This document shows positions 1 to 14,806 of a stretch of DNA of 64,000 nt, in pieces; within the stretch, counting starts at the first letter, position 1, and each line of letters opens with the position of its first letter. This stretch comes from Nemertoderma westbladi (Eukaryota; Xenacoelomorpha; Nemertodermatida; Nemertodermatidae): assembly GCA_032718475.1 (NCBI GenBank), contig JAUCBJ010000384.1:1-64000 (forward strand), written 5' to 3'. A model generated the notes under the pieces. It searched no databases, was not told the origin of the DNA, and worked only from the letters and a program-made list of their open reading frames with translations. Made by a program: the position numbers and the translations under genes.

Positions 1-3000
1 ATCCATCCCCCACTATACTACCAAACACCCTCATCACATCCCCCCCACTCATAACTACCAACACCCTCAATCCATCCCCCCACTATACTACCAACACTCC
101 TCAATCCATCCCCCCACTATACTACTCAACACCCTCAATCCATCCCCCCACTATACTAACCAACACCCTCAATCCATCCCCCCACTATACTACCAACACC
201 CTCAATCCATCCCCCCACTCATACTACCAACACCCTCAATCCCTCCCCCCACTATACTACCCAACACCCTCAATCCATCCCCCCACTATACTACCAACAC
301 CCCTCAATCCATCCCCCCCACTATACTACCAACACCCTCAATCCATCCCCCCACTATACTACCAACACCCTCAATCCATCCCCCCACTATACTACCAACA
401 CCCTCAATCCATCCCCCCACTATACTACCAACACCCTCAATCCATCCCCCCACTATACTACCAACACCCTCAATCCATCCCCCCACTATACTACCAACAC
501 CCTCAATCCATCCCCCCACTATACTACCAACACCCTCAATCCATCCCCCCACTATACTACCAACACCCTCAATCCATCCCCCCACTATACTACCAACACC
601 CTCAATCCATCCCCCCACTATACTACCAACACCCTCAATCCATCCCCCCACTATACTACCAACACCCTCAATCCATCCCCCCACTATACTACCAACACCC
701 TCAATCCATCCCCCCACTATACTACCAACACCCTCAATCCATCCCCCCACTATACTACCAACACCCTCAATCCATCCCCCCACTATACTACCAACACCCT
801 CAATCCATCCCCCCACTATACTACCAACACCCTCAATCCATCCCCCCACTATACTACCAACACCCTCAATCCATCCCCCCACTATACTACCAACACCCTC
901 AATCCATCCCCCCACTATACTACCAACACCCTCAATCCATCCCCCCACTATACTACCAACACCCTCAATCCATCCCCCCACTATACTACCAACACCCTCA
1001 ATCCATCCCCCCACTATACTACCAACACCCTCAATCCATCCCCCCACTATACTACCAACACCCTCAATCCATCCCCCCACTATACTACCAACACCCTCAA
1101 TCCATCCCCCCACTATACTACCAACACCCTCAATCCATCCCCCCACTATACTACCAACACCCTCAATCCATCCCCCCACTATACTACCAACACCCTCAAT
1201 CCATCCCCCCACTATACTACCAACACCCTCAATCCATCCCCCCACTATACTACCAACACCCTCAATCCATCCCCCCACTATACTACCAACACCCTCAATC
1301 CATCCCCCCACTATACTACCAACACCCTCAATCCATCCCCCCACTATACTACCAACACCCTCAATCCATCCCCCCACTATACTACCAACACCCTCAATCC
1401 ATCCCCCCACTATACTACCAACACCCTCAATCCATCCCCCCACTATACTACCAACACCCTCAATCCATCCCCCCACTATACTACCAACACCCTCAATCCA
1501 TCCCCCCACTATACTACCAACACCCTCAATCCATCCCCCCACTATACTACCAACACCCTCAATCCATCCCCCCACTATACTACCAACACCCTCAATCCAT
1601 CCCCCCACTATACTACCAACACCCTCAATCCATCCCCCCACTATACTACCAACACCCTCAATCCATCCCCCCACTATACTACCAACACCCTCAATCCATC
1701 CCCCCACTATACTACCAACACCCTCAATCCATCCCCCCACTATACTACCAACACCCTCAATCCATCCCCCCACTATACTACCAACACCCTCAATCCATCC
1801 CCCCACTATACTACCAACACCCTCAATCCATCCCCCCACTATACTACCAACACCCTCAATCCATCCCCCCACTATACTACCAACACCCTCAATCCATCCC
1901 CCCACTATACTACCAACACCCTCAATCCATCCCCCCACTATACTACCAACACCCTCAATCCATCCCCCCACTATACTACCAACACCCTCAATCCATCCCC
2001 CCACTATACTACCAACACCCTCAATCCATCCCCCCACTATACTACCAACACCCTCAATCCATCCCCCCACTATACTACCAACACCCTCAATCCATCCCCC
2101 CACTATACTACCAACACCCTCAATCCATCCCCCCACTATACTACCAACACCCTCAATCCATCCCCCCACTATACTACCAACACCCTCAATCCATCCCCCC
2201 ACTATACTACCAACACCCTCAATCCATCCCCCCACTATACTACCAACACCCTCAATCCATCCCCCCACTATACTACCAACACCCTCAATCCATCCCCCCA
2301 CTATACTACCAACACCCTCAATCCATCCCCCCACTATACTACCAACACCCTCAATCCATCCCCCCACTATACTACCAACACCCTCAATCCATCCCCCCAC
2401 TATACTACCAACACCCTCAATCCATCCCCCCACTATACTACCAACACCCTCAATCCATCCCCCCACTATACTACCAACACCCTCAATCCATCCCCCCACT
2501 ATACTACCAACACCCTCAATCCATCCCCCCACTATACTACCAACACCCTCAATCCATCCCCCCACTATACTACCAACACCCTCAATCCATCCCCCCACTA
2601 TACTACCAACACCCTCAATCCATCCCCCCACTATACTACCAACACCCTCAATCCATCCCCCCACTATACTACCAACACCCTCAATCCATCCCCCCACTAT
2701 ACTACCAACACCCTCAATCCATCCCCCCACTATACTACCAACACCCTCAATCCATCCCCCCACTATACTACCAACACCCTCAATCCATCCCCCCACTATA
2801 CTACCAACACCCTCAATCCATCCCCCCACTATACTACCAACACCCTCAATCCATCCCCCCACTATACTACCAACACCCTCAATCCATCCCCCCACTATAC
2901 TACCAACACCCTCAATCCATCCCCCCACTATACTACCAACACCCTCAATCCATCCCCCCACTATACTACCAACACCCTCAATCCATCCCCCCACTATACT

Positions 3001-6000
3001 ACCAACACCCTCAATCCATCCCCCCACTATACTACCAACACCCTCAATCCATCCCCCCACTATACTACCAACACCCTCAATCCATCCCCCCACTATACTA
3101 CCAACACCCTCAATCCATCCCCCCACTATACTACCAACACCCTCAATCCATCCCCCCACTATACTACCAACACCCTCAATCCATCCCCCCACTATACTAC
3201 CAACACCCTCAATCCATCCCCCCACTATACTACCAACACCCTCAATCCATCCCCCCACTATACTACCAACACCCTCAATCCATCCCCCCACTATACTACC
3301 AACACCCTCAATCCATCCCCCCACTATACTACCAACACCCTCAATCCATCCCCCCACTATACTACCAACACCCTCAATCCATCCCCCCACTATACTACCA
3401 ACACCCTCAATCCATCCCCCCACTATACTACCAACACCCTCAATCCATCCCCCCACTATACTACCAACACCCTCAATCCATCCCCCCACTATACTACCAA
3501 CACCCTCAATCCATCCCCCCACTATACTACCAACACCCTCAATCCATCCCCCCACTATACTACCAACACCCTCAATCCATCCCCCCACTATACTACCAAC
3601 ACCCTCAATCCATCCCCCCACTATACTACCAACACCCTCAATCCATCCCCCCACTATACTACCAACACCCTCAATCCATCCCCCCACTATACTACCAACA
3701 CCCTCAATCCATCCCCCCACTATACTACCAACACCCTCAATCCATCCCCCCACTATACTACCAACACCCTCAATCCATCCCCCCACTATACTACCAACAC
3801 CCTCAATCCATCCCCCCACTATACTACCAACACCCTCAATCCATCCCCCCACTATACTACCAACACCCTCAATCCATCCCCCCACTATACTACCAACACC
3901 CTCAATCCATCCCCCCACTATACTACCAACACCCTCAATCCATCCCCCCACTATACTACCAACACCCTCAATCCATCCCCCCACTATACTACCAACACCC
4001 TCAATCCATCCCCCCACTATACTACCAACACCCTCAATCCATCCCCCCACTATACTACCAACACCCTCAATCCATCCCCCCACTATACTACCAACACCCT
4101 CAATCCATCCCCCCACTATACTACCAACACCCTCAATCCATCCCCCCACTATACTACCAACACCCTCAATCCATCCCCCCACTATACTACCAACACCCTC
4201 AATCCATCCCCCCACTATACTACCAACACCCTCAATCCATCCCCCCACTATACTACCAACACCCTCAATCCATCCCCCCACTATACTACCAACACCCTCA
4301 ATCCATCCCCCCACTATACTACCAACACCCTCAATCCATCCCCCCACTATACTACCAACACCCTCAATCCATCCCCCCACTATACTACCAACACCCTCAA
4401 TCCATCCCCCCACTATACTACCAACACCCTCAATCCATCCCCCCACTATACTACCAACACCCTCAATCCATCCCCCCACTATACTACCAACACCCTCAAT
4501 CCATCCCCCCACTATACTACCAACACCCTCAATCCATCCCCCCACTATACTACCAACACCCTCAATCCATCCCCCCACTATACTACCAACACCCTCAATC
4601 CATCCCCCCACTATACTACCAACACCCTCAATCCATCCCCCCACTATACTACCAACACCCTCAATCCATCCCCCCACTATACTACCAACACCCTCAATCC
4701 ATCCCCCCACTATACTACCAACACCCTCAATCCATCCCCCCACTATACTACCAACACCCTCAATCCATCCCCCCACTATACTACCAACACCCTCAATCCA
4801 TCCCCCCACTATACTACCAACACCCTCAATCCATCCCCCCACTATACTACCAACACCCTCAATCCATCCCCCCACTATACTACCAACACCCTCAATCCAT
4901 CCCCCCACTATACTACCAACACCCTCAATCCATCCCCCCACTATACTACCAACACCCTCAATCCATCCCCCCACTATACTACCAACACCCTCAATCCATC
5001 CCCCCACTATACTACCAACACCCTCAATCCATCCCCCCACTATACTACCAACACCCTCAATCCATCCCCCCACTATACTACCAACACCCTCAATCCATCC
5101 CCCCACTATACTACCAACACCCTCAATCCATCCCCCCACTATACTACCAACACCCTCAATCCATCCCCCCACTATACTACCAACACCCTCAATCCATCCC
5201 CCCACTATACTACCAACACCCTCAATCCATCCCCCCACTATACTACCAACACCCTCAATCCATCCCCCCACTATACTACCAACACCCTCAATCCATCCCC
5301 CCACTATACTACCAACACCCTCAATCCATCCCCCCACTATACTACCAACACCCTCAATCCATCCCCCCACTATACTACCAACACCCTCAATCCATCCCCC
5401 CACTATACTACCAACACCCTCAATCCATCCCCCCACTATACTACCAACACCCTCAATCCATCCCCCCACTATACTACCAACACCCTCAATCCATCCCCCC
5501 ACTATACTACCAACACCCTCAATCCATCCCCCCACTATACTACCAACACCCTCAATCCATCCCCCCACTATACTACCAACACCCTCAATCCATCCCCCCA
5601 CTATACTACCAACACCCTCAATCCATCCCCCCACTATACTACCAACACCCTCAATCCATCCCCCCACTATACTACCAACACCCTCAATCCATCCCCCCAC
5701 TATACTACCAACACCCTCAATCCATCCCCCCACTATACTACCAACACCCTCAATCCATCCCCCCACTATACTACCAACACCCTCAATCCATCCCCCCACT
5801 ATACTACCAACACCCTCAATCCATCCCCCCACTATACTACCAACACCCTCAATCCATCCCCCCACTATACTACCAACACCCTCAATCCATCCCCCCACTA
5901 TACTACCAACACCCTCAATCCATCCCCCCACTATACTACCAACACCCTCAATCCATCCCCCCACTATACTACCAACACCCTCAATCCATCCCCCCACTAT

Positions 6001-8118
6001 ACTACCAACACCCTCAATCCATCCCCCCACTATACTACCAACACCCTCAATCCATCCCCCCACTATACTACCAACACCCTCAATCCATCCCCCCACTATA
6101 CTACCAACACCCTCAATCCATCCCCCCACTATACTACCAACACCCTCAATCCATCCCCCCACTATACTACCAACACCCTCAATCCATCCCCCCACTATAC
6201 TACCAACACCCTCAATCCATCCCCCCACTATACTACCAACACCCTCAATCCATCCCCCCACTATACTACCAACACCCTCAATCCATCCCCCCACTATACT
6301 ACCAACACCCTCAATCCATCCCCCCACTATACTACCAACACCCTCAATCCATCCCCCCACTATACTACCAACACCCTCAATCCATCCCCCCACTATACTA
6401 CCAACACCCTCAATCCATCCCCCCACTATACTACCAACACCCTCAATCCATCCCCCCACTATACTACCAACACCCTCAATCCATCCCCCCACTATACTAC
6501 CAACACCCTCAATCCATCCCCCCACTATACTACCAACACCCTCAATCCATCCCCCCACTATACTACCAACACCCTCAATCCATCCCCCCACTATACTACC
6601 AACACCCTCAATCCATCCCGCCACTATACTACCAACACCCTCAATCCATCCCCCCACTATACTACCAACACCCTCAATCCATCCCCCCACTATACTACCA
6701 ACACCCTCAATCCATCCCCCCACTATACTACCAACACCCTCAATCCATCCCCCCACTATACTACCAACACCCTCAATCCATCCCCCCACTATACTACCAA
6801 CACCCTCAATCCATCCCTCCACTATACTACCAACACCCTCAATCCATCCCCCCACTATACTACCAACACCCTCAATCCATCCCCCCACTATACTACCAAC
6901 ACCCTCAATCCATCCCCCCACTATACTACCAACACCCTCAATCCATCCCCCCACTATACTACCAACACCCTCAATCCATCCCCCCACTATACTACCAACA
7001 CCCTCAATCCATCCCCCCACTATACTACCAACACCCTCAATCCATCCCCCCACTATACTACCAACACCCTCAATCCATCCCCCCACTATACTACCAACAC
7101 CCTCAATCCATCCCCCCACTATACTACCAACACCCTCAATCCATCCCCCCACTATACTACCAACACCCGCAATCCATCCCCCCACTATACTACCAACACC
7201 CTCAATCCATCCCCCCACTATACTACCAACACCCTCAATCCATCCCCCCACTATACTACCAACACCCTCAATCCATCCCCCCACTATACTACCAACACCC
7301 TCAATCCATCCCCCCACTATACTACCAACACCCTCAATCCATCCCCCCACTATACTACCAACACCCTCAATCCATCCCCCCACTATACTACCAACACCCT
7401 CAATCCATCCCCCCACTATACTACCAACACCCTCAATCCATCCCGCCACTATACTACCAACACCCTCAATCCATCCCCCACTATACTACCAACACCCTCA
7501 ATCCATCCCCCCACTATACTACCAACACCCTCAATCCATCCCCCCACTATACTACCAACACCCTCAATCCATCCCCCCACTATACTACCAACACCCTCAA
7601 TCCATCCCCCCACTATACTACCAACACCCTCAATCCATCCCTCCACTATACTACCAACACCCTCAATCCATCCCCCCACTATACTACCAACACCCTCAAT
7701 CCATCCCCCCACTATACTACCAACACCCTCAATCCATCCCCCCACTATACTACCAACACCCTCAATCCATCCCCCCACTATACTACCAACACCCTCAATC
7801 CATCCCCCCACTATACTACCAACACCCTCAATCCATCCCCCCACTATACTACCAACACCCGCAATCCATCCCCCCACTATACTACCAACACCCTCAATCC
7901 ATCCCCCCACTATACTACCAACACCCTCAATCCATCCCCCCACTATACTACCAACACCCTCAATCCATCCCCCCACTATACTACCAACACCCTCAATCCA
8001 TCCCCCCACTATACTACCAACACCCTCAATCCATCCCCCCACTATACTACCAACACCCTCAATCCATCCCCCCACTATACTACCAACACCCTCAATCCAT
8101 CCCCCCACTAGACTACCA
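1..8118. repeat. Minisatellite I, 33-bp unit, about 246 copies
   Basis: A single 33-bp unit is repeated head to tail without interruption. On the plus strand it is pyrimidine-rich and contains CAACACCCTCAATCCATC followed by a C6 run and ACTATACTA. From about position 310 the copies are almost identical. I see only scattered substitutions (6620, 6818, 7169, 7445, 7642, 7861) and one missing C in the C run near 7472-7477. The first 310 bases carry many extra or missing single bases, unlike the rest, which looks like unpolished sequence at a contig edge. Because 33 is divisible by 3 and the minus-strand unit has no stop, a 2,381-codon open frame arises by chance. I do not consider it a gene. The right end abuts the 3' tail of a LINE. 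Confidence 0.97.
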
Positions 8119-9795
8119 ACCATTACTACTAGGTCGAGCGAACTCGGACAGTGAAAATGAGATCCTTCCAGGCTTCCCGATTCTCCATAGTTGTCGCAAT
8201 TTCGTTTCTCCTAAGTTCAGTATCCCTTTCAAGTTGATCTATATATGTTATGGCCGGTCGTCCACGACTACGCTTTCCATGAGTTGGTTGCCAGAAAAGT
8301 AGATCTGGTATGACCTCGTCTTTACTTCGCCAGCAGTGCCCACTGAATCTTAATCTGCGTTCACGGAGGGTGGTTGATACAGGTGGTATTGTACCATAAA
8401 GCTCGGCGTTTGTCATGTGTTGTCTCCAGCTGATGTTTAGGGCTGCCCTTAGTAGTCTTGTGTAGCAACCATCAATTCGTTGTTCAAGTGATTTACTCAG
8501 TGTCCAGGTCTCACCCCCATATAAAAATACACTTTCCACTGTGGCTCGAAAGAACTTAGTCTTCAGGTGCCTGGAGAGATCTGATTTCCAGATGGTATCC
8601 ATTTTTGATAGAGCTACCCAAGCCTTTGCTTTCCTAACTTCTATGTCCTTTTTGCTACTCTCTATCCATGATCCAAGGTACTGGAAGTCATCGACCTTCC
8701 TTAGTTGATTATTATCAATGGTTGTCAAGTTTCCATCAACATTAAAGGTCATGAATTCGGTCTTTGTAGCATTTATATGCAATCCAACCTCCTTAGCAGC
8801 CATCTCCACTTTATTTAGTAGAAGCTGTGCATCTGCTAGGGTATTAGAGAGCAGGGCGATGTCATCCGCAAAGTCGGTGTCTGTGACTGTAGTTGCCGGA
8901 TATCTACTACTTCTGCGTTCTTGAAGTGTGAATCCCAGGTCTTCACCCTTTGTGGCCGTCCTCATTGCGTAATCCAGCACAATTACAAATAGTAATGGTG
9001 CTAATGTGTCACCTTGCAGTACGCCAGCCAGGATTGAGAAAAACTCAGTTTCACCATCTGGTGAGAGTACCTGCGCTTCTGTGTCACAATATAACAATCC
9101 AATGCCAGCAACAATTACTTCTGGTATTCCATAAGCTCTTAGGATTTCAAGCATTTTACCTCTATGGATGGAGTCGAATGCCTTCTTGAAGTCCACAAAA
9201 GTCATGACAGCGGGGAGATTCTTTGACTTAATTCCTTCAATCAGTCTCCGTAGTGCAAGTATCTGAGCTATTGTTGATCTACTTGGTCGAAATCCGTTTT
9301 GGCTCTTACGCAGTAGTTTCTCTATGTGAGGCCTAATCCTATATAGAATCATTTTATTGTATATTTTGGCAGCTACCACAAGCAGACAGATCCCACGATA
9401 GTTTGTTGGTATGCCGAGGTCTCCTTTCTTGGGGAGAGGCTTTAGTTGACCTTTAGTCCAAATTGGTGGTGGCTTTTCCCCTTTTAACATCCGGTTGCAA
9501 ACATTCAATAATGGTCTATTTAGCACTCCGGTTTTCCATACATCCCTGGGATTTCATCTGATCCACACGCTTTATCATTGGACATGCTTTTAATGCTTCT
9601 TTGGAGTTCGGCAGGTGTGAAGTCCCCTGTTTCTATAGGTAGTGTCTTGTCATATATTTTCCTTGTAGGGCTGACCTCGATGTTTGGTGGCTGCCCAAGC
9701 AAGTTGCTGAAGTGATTTTTCCACTTCCCAACACGTTCTTCAGGACTATCGGCTTTGAGGCGCCCCTTTGCACTACCAACAAAGCCCGTCATAAT
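8119..9795 (-). mobile_element. RTE-like LINE, 5'-truncated, reverse-transcriptase portion
   Basis: This is the 3' part of a non-LTR retrotransposon on the minus strand. It encodes the region just before the reverse transcriptase, the complete palm and fingers, and the C-terminal domain typical of RTE-like elements. The 3' end is unusual: the stop codon TAG is the first unit of a short TAG repeat, after which minisatellite I starts directly, so there is essentially no 3' UTR. The 5' end is cut at about 9795, where a TAA-rich microsatellite begins. The clade assignment rests on the motif style (GVLQGDTLAPLLF, then YLGSWI, then a C-terminal FSGHCWR block) and could be another RTE relative. Confidence 0.9.
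8129..9795 (-). pseudogene. LINE ORF2 reverse transcriptase, frameshifted
   Basis: The frame 8129-9526 gives about 465 residues with the RT motifs in order: LPKKGD and YRGICLL (fingers), NGFRPSRST, FVDFKKAFDS (first catalytic Asp), GVLQGDTLAPLLF, and FADD (catalytic Asp pair), then LGSWIES and a C-terminal SGHCWRS block. An upstream piece at 9520-9795, in another frame, carries the pre-RT region (WKNHFSNLLGQP, then SNDKACGSDEIPG). The two pieces meet near 9525, so one small indel breaks the protein. The first codon of the longer frame is GTG, not ATG, which fits an internal fragment. No endonuclease domain remains. Confidence 0.88.
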
Positions 9796-9850
9796 AATAA
9801 TAATGATATTAATAATAATAATGATATACATTTATATAGCGCCTTTCTAG
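9783..9850. repeat. TAA-rich microsatellite with a TACATTTATATAGCGCC-type segment
   Basis: ATAATAATAATAATG and a second TAA run are followed by ATACATTTATATAGCGCC. This kind of segment is common as a dispersed repeat end in aquatic animal genomes (general knowledge). It sits at the 5' truncation point of the neighbouring LINE. Confidence 0.6.
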
Positions 9851-10960
9851 TCATATTTCAATTAAAGCGATTAAAAAATATACCTAATTAAAACCATATT
9901 AAATAAAAACAATGATATTAAATACAGTCAACAGTATTCTAATTTAAAAAGGTGGGTTAACACAGCGAAATCAAATCAGGTCCACCATAATAATGTGTTT
10001 ACAAATATTACAGTGTTAGCCATTATATTTTATATTGAAGGTAAATAATTCGTCATTTTTGAGGAAAATTAGTCGCTTTTGTTTCAGTAGTTTACATAAT
10101 TAGCTAGTACTATAATCACTTACGGCAGCACCGCACCATGTACATTTTACATATATTTGTAGGAATTAAATACAGCATTTATTCCTGATTGCTATTATTG
10201 GTATATAAAGTAACAACACATTGTTAAATTAATAGTGTTTATTTGAATTGCGCCATGATATTGCCAGAGCGGGATGTAATAAAATTATAGATATTAAGTT
10301 GAAATTAAATATACCGGCAAAAATATACAGGTAAAGATTTAATTAAATATGGGCTGTCAATCTGGATAATGTGTCATTATTGGTTGGCCCAAGTGGACAG
10401 CGGTTTTTTTTTCTTCTTTCACGGCTTACGCACCAGTAGTGGCTATAATTATTCAATAAAATGGTCTAGCCAAACACAAAATAACAAACTCCGATTCACA
10501 TGGACAATATGTAAAATAGGATTAAAACAAGAAATTGTGCAGATACACAATCAACAATCACAATCAGATATCTACTGTTTAATTCTGCACAACAATATTT
10601 ACAGATGTTAAAATGTTTTATGTCTAGTATCAGGTCACGTTTAAAAGTAAAGTATATGCATAGTCCTGGTTGTTTAATATTGATTCTAGATAGGAATATT
10701 CAAATGTATTCCTCCAAAAAAAAATTGCTACACCTTATATTGTTACGAATGAGGAAATTGATGTCATATCTGGATGTCGCAATAGATGTAATGGTTGGGA
10801 GATTTTCCTTCCAGGCGCAAACTGTATTGTTTCTGAATTGAGTCTGTGCACATGCCACATACATGTTGAGTCAGCAGGGATGAATTTAGTTGAGTGATTT
10901 TATCATTGTTACAATGAAGTGCACTGTAAAGTGTTCTAAATAGATCATAGGTAATAAGGG
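9851..10960. other. AT-rich intergenic sequence, nothing recognised
   Basis: There are only short open frames in all six frames, no conserved motif and no tandem structure apart from short A and T runs. The region lies downstream of the GPCR gene's terminal exon and between two minisatellites. Confidence 0.5.
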
Positions 10961-13900
10961 AGGAAGAGTCGATGATGTAATAGAGGCCCGCAGAGGAAGA
11001 GTCGATGATGTAATAGAGGCCCTCAGAGGAAGAGTCGATGATGTAATAGAGTCCCACAGAGGAAGAGTCAATGATGTAATAGAGGCCCGCAGAGGAAGAG
11101 TCGATGATGTAATAGAGGCACGCAGAGGAAGAGTCGATGATGTAATAGAGGCCCATAGAGGAAGAGTCGATGATGTAATAGAGGCCCGCAGAGGAAGAGT
11201 CGATGATGTAATAGAGGCCCGTAGAGGAAGAGTCGATGATGTAATAGAGGCCCGCAGAGGAAGAGTCGATGATGTAAAAGAGGCCCGCAGAGGAAGAGTC
11301 GATGATATAATAGAGGCCCGCAGAGGAAGAGTCGATGATGTAATAGAGGCCTACAGAGGAAGAGTCGATGATGTAATAGAGGCCCGTAGAGGAAGAGTCA
11401 ATGATATAATAGAGGCCCGCAGAGGAAGAGTCGATGATGTAATAGAGGCCTGCAGAGGAAGAGTCGATGATGTAATAGAGGCCCGCAGAGGAAGCGTCGA
11501 CGATGTAATAGAGGCCCGTAGAGGAAGAGTCAATGATGTAATAGAGGCCCATAGAGGAATAGTCGATGATGTAATAGAGGCCCGCAGAGGAAGAGTCGAC
11601 GATGTAATAGAGGCCCGCAGAGGAAGAGTCGATGATATAATAGAGGCCCGCAGAGGAAGAATCGATGATGTAATAGAGGCCTGCAGAGGAAGAGTCGATG
11701 ATGTAATAGAGGCCCGCAGAGGAAGAGTCGATGATGTAAAAGAGGCCCGCAGAGGAAGAGTCGATATAATAGAGGCCCGCAGAGGAAGAATCGATGATGT
11801 AATAGAGGCCTGCAGAGGAAGAGTCGATGATGTCATAGAGGCCCGCAGAGGAAGAGTCGATGATGTAATAGAGGCCCGCAGAGGAAGAATCGATGATGTA
11901 ATAGAGGCCCGTAGAGGAAGAGTTGATGATGTAATAGAGGCCTGCAGAGGAAGAGTCGATGATGTAATAGAGGCCCGTAGAGGAAGAGTTGATGATGTAA
12001 TAGAGGCCCATAGAGGAAGAGTCGATGATGTAATAGAGGCCTGCAGAGGAAGAGTCGATGATGTAATAGAGGCCTGCAGAGGAAGAGTCGATGATGTAAT
12101 AGAGGCCCGTAGAGGAAGAGTCGATGATGTAATAGAGGCCCGTAAAGGAAGAGTCAATGATGTAATTGAGGCCCATAGAGGAAGAGTCGATGATGTAATA
12201 GAGGCCCGCATAGGAAGAGTCGATGATGTAATTGAGGTCCGCAGAGGAAGAGTCAATGTAATAGAGGCCCGTAGAGGAAGAGTCAATGATGTAATAGAGG
12301 CCCGCAGAGGAAGAGTCGATGATGTAATAGAGGCCCGCAGAGGAAGAGTCGATGATGTAATAGAGGCCCGTAGAGGAAGAGTCGATGATGTAATAGAGGC
12401 CCGCAGAGGAAGGGTCGATGATGTAATAGAGGCCCGCAGAGGAAGAGTCGATGATGTAATAGAGGCCCGCAGAGGAAGAGTCGACGATGTAATAGAGGCC
12501 CGCAGAGGAAGAGTCGATGATATAATAGAGGCCCGCAGAGGAAGAATCGATGATGTAATAGAGGCCTGCCGAGGAAGAGTCGATGATGTAATAGAGGCCC
12601 GCAGAGGAAGAGTCGATGATGTAATAGAGACCCGCAGAGGAAGAGTCGATGATGTAATAGAGGGCCGTAGAGGAAGAGTTGATGATGTAATAGAGGCCCG
12701 CAGAGGAAGAGTCGATGATGCAATAGAGGCACGCAGAGGAAGAGTCGATGATGTAATAGATGCCCGCAGAGGAAGAGTCGATGACGTAATAGAGGCACGC
12801 AGAGGAAGAGTCGATGATGTAATAGAGGCCCATAGAGGAAGAGTCGATGATGTAATAGAGGCCCGCAGAGGAAGAGTCGATGATGTAATAGATGCCCGCA
12901 GAGGAAGAGTCGATGACGTAATAGAGGCACGCAGAGGAAGAGTCGATGATGTAATAGAGGCCCATAGAGGAAGAGTCGATGATGTAATAGAGGCCCGCAG
13001 AGGAAGAGTCGATGATGTAATAGAGGCCCGTAGAGGAAGAGTCAATGATGTAATAGAGGCCCGCAGAGGAAGGGTCGATGATGTAATAGAGGCCCGCAGA
13101 GGAAGAGTCGATGATGTAATAGAGGCCCGCAGAGGAAGAGTCGATGATGTAATAGAGGCCCGTAGAGGAAGAGTCGATGATGTAATAGAGGCCCGTAGAG
13201 GAAGAGACGATGATGTAATAGAGGCCCACAGAGGAAGAGTCGATGATGTAATAGAGGCCCGCAGAGGAAGAGTCGATGATGTAATAGAGGCCCGTAGAGG
13301 AAGAGACGATGATGTAATAGAGGCCCGCAGAGGAAGAGTCGATGATGTAATAGAGGCCCGCAGAGGAATAGTCGATGATGTAATAGAGGCCCGCAGAGGA
13401 AGAGTCGATGATGTAATAGAGGCCCGTAGAGGAAGAGACGATGATGTAATAGAGGCCCGCAGAGGAAGAGTCGATGATGTAATAGAGGCCCGCAGAGGAA
13501 TAGTCGATGATGTAATAGAGGCCGGCAGAGGAAGAGTCGATGATGTAATAGAGGCCCGTAGAGGAAGAGACGATGATGTAATAGAGGCCCGCAGAGGAAG
13601 AGTCGATGATGTAATAGAGGCCCGCAGAGGAAGAGTCGATGATGTAATAGAGGCCCGCAGAGGAAGAGTCGATGATGTAATAGAGGCCCGTAGAGGAAGA
13701 GTCGATGATGTAATAGAGTCCCACAGAGGAAGAGTCTATGATGTAATAGAGGCCCGCAGAGGAATAGTCGATGATGTAATAGAGGCCCGCAGAGGAAGAG
13801 TCGATGATGTAATAGAGGCCCGCAGAGGAAGATTCGATGATGTAATAGAGGCCCGCAGAGGAAGAATCGATGATGTAATAGAGGCCCGCAGAGGAAGAGT

Positions 13901-14806
13901 CGATGATGTAATAGAGGCCCGCAGAGGAAGAGTCAATGATGTAATAGAGGCCCGCAGAGGAAGAGTCGATGATGTAATAGAGGCCCGCAGAGGAAGAGTC
14001 GATGATGTAATAGAGGCCTACAGAGGAAGAGTCGATGATGTAATAGAGGCCTACAGAGGAAGAGTCGATGATGTAATAGAGGCCCATAGAGGAAGAGTCG
14101 ATGATGTAATAGAGGCCCATAGAGGAAGAGTCGATGATGTAATAGAGGCCCGCAGAGGAAGAGTCGATGATGTAATAGAGGCCCGTAGAGGAAGAGTCGA
14201 TGATGTAATCGAGGCCTGCAGAGGAAGAGTCGATGATGTAATAGAGGCCCGCAGAGGAAGAGTCGATGATGTAATAGAGGCCCGCAGAGGAAGAGTCGAT
14301 GATGTAATAGAGGCCTACAGAGGAAGAGTTGATGATGTAATAGAGGCCTACAGAGGAAGAGTCGATGATGTAATAGAGGCCCGTAGAGGAAGAGTCGATG
14401 ATGTAATAGAGGCCCATAGAGGAAGAGTCGATGATGTAATAGAGGCCCGCAGAGGAAGAGTCGATGATGTAATAGAGGCCTACAGAGGAAGAGTTGATGA
14501 TGTAATAGAGGCCTACAGAGGAAGAGTCGATGATGTAATAGAGGCCCGTAGAGGAAGAGTCGATGATGTAATAGAAGCCCGCAGAGGAAGAGTCGATGAT
14601 GTAATAGAGGCCCGCAGAGGAAGAGTCGATGATGTAATAGAGGCCCGCAGAGGAAGAGTCGATGATGTAATAGAGGCCCGTAGAGGAAGAGTCGATGATG
14701 TAATAGAGTCCCACAGAGGAAGAGTCGATGATGTAATAGAGGCCCACAGAGGAAGAGTCGATGATGTAATAGAGGCCCGTAGAGGAAGAGTCGACGATGT
14801 AATAGA
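10961..14806. repeat. Minisatellite II, 33-bp unit, about 117 copies
   Basis: The plus-strand unit contains GAGGAAGAGTCGATGATG, then TAATAGAGGCCCGCA, 33 bp in all. Copies differ much more than in minisatellite I. The commonest changes fall on CpG dinucleotides: GTCGAT becomes GTCAAT or GTTGAT, and CCCGCA becomes CCTGCA or CCCACA. Two copies (near 11762 and 12250) lack exactly 3 bp of the GATGAT doublet. On the minus strand one frame stays open for 1,366 codons with an 11-residue repeat (GLYYIIDSSSA and variants). Its first codon is TTG, and there is no domain or signal peptide, so I treat it as a by-product of a stop-free 33-bp unit. Confidence 0.97.

Noticed and set aside
304-8123. Minus-strand open frames of 2,381 and 224 codons made of an 11-residue repeat
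   Set aside because: They follow from a stop-free 33-bp unit. They have no flanking unique coding sequence, and a single missing C breaks the frame.
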